This document shows, piece after piece, positions 60,101 through 64,000 of a stretch of 64,000 nucleotides of DNA; position 1 is the first letter of the stretch, and each line of letters opens with the position of its first letter. The notes beneath the pieces were generated by a model. The model made no database searches. It was not told where the DNA came from and was given only the letters and a program-made list of their open reading frames with translations. A program made the translations under genes and the position numbers. The stretch covers positions 58,085-122,084 of the forward strand of contig JAZRZL010000015.1 of assembly GCA_045601345.1 (NCBI GenBank). Reading direction: 5' to 3'. Origin of the DNA: SVMC01 sp045601345. Lineage in GTDB: Bacteria > Bacillota > Clostridia > Oscillospirales > Oscillospiraceae.

Positions 60101-61952
60101 GAACCAGATACTGAGCATCCAAACCGGTGTCGGCAAAGCAGAAGACCTCGGTGAAGTTCTCGCCGTCGGTGGAGACGGAGCAGTAGTAATCTTCGCCGTT
60201 CTTCTCAATGCGGAACCAGTTGGTAGCGTTGGTGGTGAAGCCAGCGCCTACGGGAGCACCGACCTCATCGTTGCCGGTGACGACAGTGCCGTTCTTGCGG
60301 GTGAAGTTTGCAATGGAGCTGTTGCCTGCGCGCAGGCCGACACCGTTCTGGTAGTCTTCCATGGCATAGAAGCCGAGGATATCGCTGTCGCTGCCGAAGG
60401 ACCAGGTGCTGCCGGGAACAGCATTGAACTTCACGGTGGCGATAAAGTTGCCGGAAACGGGAACCTTGATGACATCGGTGGGCGCGAAGGCATCACCGGC
60501 AGCCTCAAAGTTCGCAGTAGTGGAACTCATCTTCAGACCTTCGCCTTCGGTGACAGCGGCGGAGGTAGCGAAGTCGATGGCATACTTGTCAGCGTCTGCT
60601 TCCTTGGTGAAGTCGATGGTGAAGCCGCCCTCAACAGGAGCATGATAGTTGGGATCCTTTGCGCCGCAGACGGTGCAGATACCCTCAACATAGCTGTGAC
60701 CCAATGCTGCAACAACGTCATCGTTACGGGTTTTGCCGCAGATGGAGCAGGTGTAAATCGTGTAACCATCGGCTGTGCAGGTGGGAGCGACAGTTCCGGC
60801 TGCCTGATAGTCATGGGTATGGCTGGTGGAAAGTCTTGCCACGGTGACTTCGGCGGGATGCTCCTTGGTCACATTGTGGTTGTAGATGCGCAGGGTAGCG
60901 TCATGGGAGTAGACCCATTCGTTATTGACCTGCTGGATGCGGTTGTACTGGAAGTTAATGGTGCCTTCCGTGACGGCAACACTCAGGCAGGCGGACGGGC
61001 CGCGGAAGCTGGTGGAAGCGCTGGTATCGTTATGGCCGTCATGGAGATACCACATATCGTTCATGCAGCCTGCATTGGCATAGGTGAACTTAATGGTCTT
61101 GTACTGGGGATTTCTCGGGTTGCCCCAGGAGGAGCCGGAGGTATCGGCCTTATACATGATCTCGTCACCGGGTTGGAGAATGACATAACGCATTTCGTCT
61201 TCGTAATGGTTATGACCCCAAACCCAAACCAGATCCATCTGATCGCCGTACTTGTTCAGAACATCAATGAGCTTGTCGGAGTTGGTGACCACACGCTGCT
61301 TGAAGTTGTAGGAGCTATGTGCAGGCCAGTGGGTCTGGAGGAAAATGACCTTGCCGCTGCCCTTCACAGAGTCCAGATACTGATCAAATGCGTCGATATC
61401 TGCCTGAATAAAGGTTTCACCGCCGCCGCCGGAGCCGGTGGTGCCCTGCGCGCCGATCATATAGATTTCGAGTTCGTCATCGGCATAAGCAAGGCCGGTG
61501 CGGTCATAGCCGAAGACAGACTTAAAGGCTGCTTCCTTATCGCTGTTGCCGCCGAAGGTGCCGCTCTCCCAGTCGTGGTTGCCCATGGTGAAGGCTAGGC
61601 TGGCATCGGGGAAGGCTGCCTTTTCGGTGCCGGAAATAACGTCATAAACCTCGGTCTGCCAGTTGGGCGTGCCGCCCTTGTCGTCTTCTACGTAGTCGCC
61701 GCCGTGGGAGATGACGCGGGGGTTCAGACCCTCGTTCTTCAGCTCGCTGATCATCTGCTTGAAGCCGGGATAGCCGCCGACACCGTTGTGCAGGTCGGAC
61801 ATGAACAGGGCATCATAGACGATCTCATCTGTACTGGTCAGCGTGTGCGTTTTGGCACTGGTATCGTCTGCTGCCAGCACAGTTGCCGGGAGCATACCAA
61901 GAACCATGCAGATGCAAAGCAGAATCGCTAGGCCGCGTGAAAGATTTTTCAT
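57144..61952 (-). CDS. Giant SLH-anchored metallophosphoesterase
   Basis: 1,602 residues: signal peptide (1-28); calcineurin-like phosphoesterase domain (~40-370) with metal ligands Asp53/His55 in MSDLHNG, Asp86 in GGDYVED, Asn125/His126 in GNHDWE, His208 in QTHWPAH and His247/His249 in WGHNHYE; a Cys-rich module; two concanavalin-like modules (~445-640, ~736-945) around a cadherin-like one; an Ig-like BIG segment; a further unassigned module; five Cys-rich TCSRCDYKKVTEIPALGHD modules; and three SLH repeats (~1426-1602). It may hydrolyse phosphate esters or nucleotides at the surface; the substrate is unknown. GGAGGT precedes ATG 61952. Confidence 0.87.
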   Translation of the reverse strand: MKNLSRGLAILLCICMVLGMLPATVLAADDTSAKTHTLTSTDEIVYDALFMSDLHNGVGGYPGFKQMISELKNEGLNPRVISHGGDYVEDDKGGTPNWQTEVYDVISGTEKAAFPDASLAFTMGNHDWESGTFGGNSDKEAAFKSVFGYDRTGLAYADDELEIYMIGAQGTTGSGGGGETFIQADIDAFDQYLDSVKGSGKVIFLQTHWPAHSSYNFKQRVVTNSDKLIDVLNKYGDQMDLVWVWGHNHYEDEMRYVILQPGDEIMYKADTSGSSWGNPRNPQYKTIKFTYANAGCMNDMWYLHDGHNDTSASTSFRGPSACLSVAVTEGTINFQYNRIQQVNNEWVYSHDATLRIYNHNVTKEHPAEVTVARLSTSHTHDYQAAGTVAPTCTADGYTIYTCSICGKTRNDDVVAALGHSYVEGICTVCGAKDPNYHAPVEGGFTIDFTKEADADKYAIDFATSAAVTEGEGLKMSSTTANFEAAGDAFAPTDVIKVPVSGNFIATVKFNAVPGSTWSFGSDSDILGFYAMEDYQNGVGLRAGNSSIANFTRKNGTVVTGNDEVGAPVGAGFTTNATNWFRIEKNGEDYYCSVSTDGENFTEVFCFADTGLDAQYLVLDAYKTTSWSFGGNNAYTFQYMDVVDGGPDKIKPAIASISVNGKDIGFDKSVKNYNFEVAKSSTKAPTITVVPANAETTVEVSKMDGAFGTAYVTATANGRSVTYTVSCNYGPEDDYFADGDMNDNWTILHEVAEPTEERPWTYHRMEEGTGLVLPTQKGSIYMAKQADPQGPWTNVFTMPAQGDWEIITKSFYPQLPKDIYQQTQVFAWQDEDHYIRINCQYNAQQNLRVEPAVEIGSGTFNILEVTYANPNPDNTATLYYKVNKTGTTYTVPYSTDCKTWVNGGSVENLNYIDPKFGLFCTQDDGNDNYIELSFEYVAVTSRNGEVIKTEEEVLQWAAQNAADYMAAGLPAKAEEALSVKAPHGYEVEFVSSNPDVIAADGTVTPAKNNAKVQVAVKVTEGDVTATSKSVTISVPGTDPEEVGYVLADKIEPGKTYVIVANNALAVTNAITAKAVTVADGKITSEVTEDMLWNFKDVTEVFADSPAASNGSAQFFIFAATKDTDNFLQRGTGSGGESTAAIVQVAAFPGTARWARWSFEPRADGSYTMYANTERDHSSDYAFTFNVSESAINCTNSYGPWDDLTASGSSIRLYELAGGEVIHEHKYNAVVTAPTCTEAGFTTYTCECGNTYVADEIPALGHDFKETTVAATCTKAGSVTVTCSRCDYKKVTEIPALGHDLKETIVEATCTKVGSVTVTCSRCDYKKVTEIPALGHDFKETTVEATCTKVGSVTVTCSRCDYKKVTEIPALGHDLKETTVAATCTKAGSVTVTCSRCDYEKVTEIPAFGHDYVNGICQRCGNTEVVSDFFDDVLPATFCFDAVKWAVDHKVTNGVADGIFAPSDTVTRGQIVTFLWRAAGCPEPTSTASVFTDVKKNAFYAKAVAWASELGITNGVGKNKFDPESVCTRDQIVTFLWRYMGKPTASAPAAFIDIEAGAYYANAVAWAVEMDITTGITPKLFKPENECTRGQAVTFLYRAELTKA
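57735..58185 (-). repeat. Tandem 111-bp repeats inside the phosphoesterase gene
   Basis: Four adjacent copies of a 37-codon unit (LGHDxKETTVxATCTKxGSV then TVTCSRCDYKKVTEIPA), nearly identical in DNA; for example, the GCGGGAATTT block recurs at 57850 and 57961. Each has the CTK...CSRC pattern of a small Cys-rich module. Confidence 0.85.
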
Positions 61953-61980
61953 AGTTTACCTCCAAAAAATAATTCTTTTT

Positions 61981-62142
61981 AGGGCATCTCTATTTATTCT
62001 GCGTGAGGCGAACTGCGAGGGATTTTTCTGTCAGATTCAATAAAAATTGCAGGGAATACTTGACGTATTTTCAAGATTTTTATTAAATCTGACGGAAATA
62101 AGACCCGCAGATTCGCCCGCGAAGAAAAATTAGAGTTGCCCT
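61981..62142 (-). repeat. Palindromic interspersed repeat, copy 3 (~162 bp)
   Basis: Same family as copies 1 and 2, inverted in the window but in the same orientation relative to the adjacent gene as copy 1. Ends AGGGCATCTCTA and TAGAGTTGCCCT. Lies 28 bp before the phosphoesterase start codon. Confidence 0.85.
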
Positions 62143-62701
62143 TTATAAACTCATGCATCATATAATGAGTTTATAAGCGTCGGGATAGTCGTCTTGCGAT
62201 AAGGTTTGCCTGAGCATATCGCAAAATACACCACTTTTATTGTAATTCATGTGCAGTGGATTGCAATAAAAATTTACAAAAAATCTTATCTTTGTATATC
62301 TTGCTACGATTTATCACTTCAATTTTAGGCATATTCACCAACCAAATTCTCCCAATGCCGCAGCGTCTGCCATTCAGTGTGCAGGTTTCCTGTTTGGTTC
62401 GAACGTATGTTTTTGTGCCGTTCCCTGCCCAATTTGCCCAATAAAAAAATAATCCTGCAAATAAAATTTTACAAATAGAAATATTGACATGAAAACTGAA
62501 TGAAAATATAATTATAAAGAAGGTTTGACGGCGGCTCATGAAATGTTCAATTTGATTTCTTGCAAGTTTTGGCTAATTTCTCCTGTGTTTGCTATATGCA
62601 CGCAGGAAATCCTTTCCCCCAGCCGCTCACAGTCTGCCTCACTTCCTACCGAAGAATTGTCCGCAGATCCACACATACATATTTTAATGGAGGAATTATT
62701 T
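62143..62701. other. Intergenic region with hairpins and the long nagB leader
   Basis: TATAAACTCAT/ATGAGTTTATA (62144-62175) and GCGATA/TATCGC hairpins follow the repeat; neither is followed by a T run. The rest is AT-rich without coding signs until the nagB promoter, whose transcript would carry a ~180-nt leader with no recognised regulatory class. Confidence 0.5.
62484..62512 (+). promoter_or_regulatory. Consensus promoter of nagB
   Basis: TTGACA (62484-62489), 17-nt spacer, TATAAT (62507-62512), a full consensus match. Confidence 0.85.
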
Positions 62702-63433
62702 ATGCGCGTTATCATTGCAGAAAACTATCAGGCCGCCAGCGCTGCCGCAGCCGATATCGTAGAGGCTATTGTAAGAGAGAATCCCACCTGTACCCTCGGT
62801 CTTGCCACCGGCTCCAGCCCTGTGGGGATGTATCAGGAGCTTGCCCGCAGATGCCATGAGGAAGGTCTGGACTTCTCTCAGGTTCATTCCGTGAACCTTG
62901 ATGAATATGTCGGCCTTGAACCCACCCACGACCAGAGCTATCGCTATTTCATGAATGATAATCTTTTCGACCACATCAACATCGACAAGGCCAACACCTA
63001 TGTGGCCAGTGGTATCGGTGATGTGGAGGCCAACCTCGCAGAGTTCAATGCCGTTCTGGACAAGGCAGATATCGCCGTTCAGGTTCTCGGTGTCGGTCCC
63101 GACGGTCACCTCGGCTTTAATGAACCCGGCGATACCCTCTATGATGGGGCACACAAGGAAGTTCTTGACCCCAGCACCATTGATGCCAACCAGCGCTTCT
63201 TCGCCACCCGCGACGATGTTCCCCGCTATGCCGTTACCATGGGCATGGGCAATATCATGCGTGCCCAGAAGCTCCTCATGATCGTTTCCGGCAACAAGCA
63301 GGAGGCCATGCGTAAGCTTCTTCTCTCCGACCGCCTTGATCCCCATTGCCCCGCCACCTTCATGCGGATGCACCGCGATGCCACCGTTATCCTCGAAAAG
63401 TCTCTCGCAGACGAGATTGGCTACAAGGGCTAA
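62702..63433 (+). CDS. nagB: Glucosamine-6-phosphate deaminase
   Basis: Converts glucosamine-6-phosphate to fructose-6-phosphate plus ammonia, feeding amino sugars into glycolysis. LGLATGSSPVGMYQEL, NLDEYVGL, the SYRYFMNDNLFDHI segment, VLGVGPDGHLGFNEPGD (catalytic Asp/His) and TMGMGNIM are present; 243 residues is normal. ATG 62702 follows GGAGGAATTATTT; the open frame from 62525 is not used. No nagA is next to it. Confidence 0.95.
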   Translation: MRVIIAENYQAASAAAADIVEAIVRENPTCTLGLATGSSPVGMYQELARRCHEEGLDFSQVHSVNLDEYVGLEPTHDQSYRYFMNDNLFDHINIDKANTYVASGIGDVEANLAEFNAVLDKADIAVQVLGVGPDGHLGFNEPGDTLYDGAHKEVLDPSTIDANQRFFATRDDVPRYAVTMGMGNIMRAQKLLMIVSGNKQEAMRKLLLSDRLDPHCPATFMRMHRDATVILEKSLADEIGYKG

Positions 63434-63472
63434 GTAAGCGCATTTACCTGATTGCCAATATCATGTAGTAGC

Positions 63473-63515
63473 AAATGCCTCTGAGGTTGGTTGCAGCCTC
63501 AGAGGCATTTGTTGG
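63473..63515 (+). terminator. nagB terminator
   Basis: AAATGCCTCTGAGG and CCTCAGAGGCATTT form a perfect 14-bp stem, then GTTGGTTT. Confidence 0.85.
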
Positions 63516-63645
63516 TTTCAATACTGCTTTGCATCCATCCTGTCTTCCCGCGCAAAGACTCCCGGCACTTTTGCAGGTTGATATGCTCCCTTTATGAGAG
63601 ACAGTGAAATAAAAAAACACTGTTGATCATGAAGGGAGCATAACT

Positions 63646-63870
63646 ATGTCCAGAGGAAAAGTAACAGTAACGGAACGAATTGAGGCGGCAAAGGCGTGCG
63701 CCGAGGGAAGGATAAGCCAAACAGAAGCAGCGCACAGATTGGGAGTAGATAGGACGAGTATACGGGAATGGGTGGCGCGATACAAAGCAGGAGGAGCATT
63801 GGCTTTCAAAGAGCAGGAGCATAATACCGTATATGCGGAAGAATTGAAAACAGCAGCAGTACAACAGTAA
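63646..63870 (+). pseudogene. Truncated IS3-type transposase OrfA (HTH)
   Basis: 74 codons. The helix-turn-helix ISQTEAAHRLGVDRTSIREWV followed by RYKAGGALAFKEQEHNTVYAEE is typical of IS3 OrfA proteins, which usually run to ~90-100 residues or more. It then stops at a TAA created at the deletion junction. The ribosome-binding site GAAGGGAG is intact. Confidence 0.7.
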
Positions 63871-63940
63871 GCGCCTACAGCGAAATCTTGGCATTCTGAC
63901 ACCGATGGAAAAGCATAAACAATATTATCTGGCAGCATAA
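63869..63940 (+). pseudogene. C-terminal remnant of IS3-type OrfB transposase
   Basis: The frame reads KRLQRNLGILTPMEKHKQYY and then LAA-stop, matching the end of IS3 OrfB integrases (R.QR.LG.LTPME). No DDE catalytic core is present. Confidence 0.6.
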
Positions 63941-64000
63941 CAAAACCCTCAAATTGCGCAAGGATGCGAAGCAGCCGTACGCAATTTGAGGGTATCACGG

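Larger units (their letters stand above)
63581..63979 (+). mobile_element. Internally deleted IS3-type insertion sequence
   Basis: From the ATGCTCCCTT...AAGGGAGCAT dyad (63581-63637) to the CCCTCAAATTGCG/CGCAATTTGAGGG dyad near the window end. It contains the start of an IS3 OrfA and, immediately after its stop, 24 codons of a typical OrfB C-terminus, so most of the transposase is missing. The exact ends are uncertain. Confidence 0.6.

Noticed and set aside
57612..61598. A 1,328-codon plus-strand frame opposite the phosphoesterase gene
   Set aside because: Antisense shadow of a biased coding sequence; its repeats are the reverse of the Cys-rich modules, and it has no start signal.

Overview
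The window looks like a chromosomal segment of an anaerobic, Gram-positive-type Clostridia bacterium, most likely an Oscillospiraceae/Ruminococcaceae-like gut member. This is inferred from AGGAGG ribosome-binding sites, frequent TTG starts, the gene order glmU-like/prs/pth/mfd, S-layer-homology (SLH) surface proteins, an LTA-synthase-type sulfatase, and CotH/DUF4956/VTC and Pr6Pr families. No species call is possible from sequence alone.

Layout. 1-6.1 kb (+): a tightly coupled aromatic amino acid operon (DAHP synthase, tyrA, aroB, aroA, aroC, pheA). 6.4-8.4 kb (+): two COG0523/CobW-type metal GTPases; the second appears fused to a YcgQ-like C-terminal domain. 8.7-9.3 kb: an ANTAR response regulator. 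9.4-11.0 kb (-): mgtE behind a ~230-nt structured leader. 11.3-16.6 kb (+): AlaX-type tRNA editing protein, tRNA-Pro(GGG), a decayed gene fragment, an AlbA_2 ATP-binding regulator, a Pr6Pr membrane protein and a serpin lipoprotein. 16.8-26.6 kb (-): CotH/DUF4956/VTC operon, glnA, a YkvI-like carrier, a polysaccharide deacetylase coupled to a YgjP-like metallopeptidase, and rodA. 26.7-28.5 kb (+): tsaE-tsaB-upp.

28.6-38.3 kb (-): a 2,524-residue surface protein combining a GH67 alpha-glucuronidase, a CE1-type esterase, sugar-binding-like modules and three SLH repeats, downstream of an LTA-synthase-like gene. 38.3-41.6 kb: an AT-rich accessory stretch with two small unknown genes, two decayed pyruvate:ferredoxin oxidoreductase tails and a calpain-like protease. 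41.6-46.9 kb: nucleoside salvage (dCMP deaminase, deoB, cdd), a radical SAM protein, a lipid kinase and a NUDIX hydrolase. 46.9-55.7 kb (-): a VanW protein, then mfd, pth, prs and a degenerate GlmU. 55.8-62 kb (-): a histidine-kinase-like protein and a 1,602-residue SLH-anchored metallophosphoesterase built from the same modules as the GH67 protein. 62.7-64 kb: nagB and an internally deleted IS3-type element.

The most unusual signals are (i) the GH67-CE1-SLH fusion, which could remove both glucuronate and ester side groups from xylan at the cell surface; (ii) a ~162-bp palindromic interspersed repeat present in three copies plus one solo terminus, mostly lying within ~30 bp of start codons in a constant orientation; (iii) a GlmU homologue without its nucleotide-binding loop; (iv) a bacterial calpain in an AT-rich island; (v) a probable AUU start for the VanW gene; and (vi) an unassigned mgtE leader RNA.
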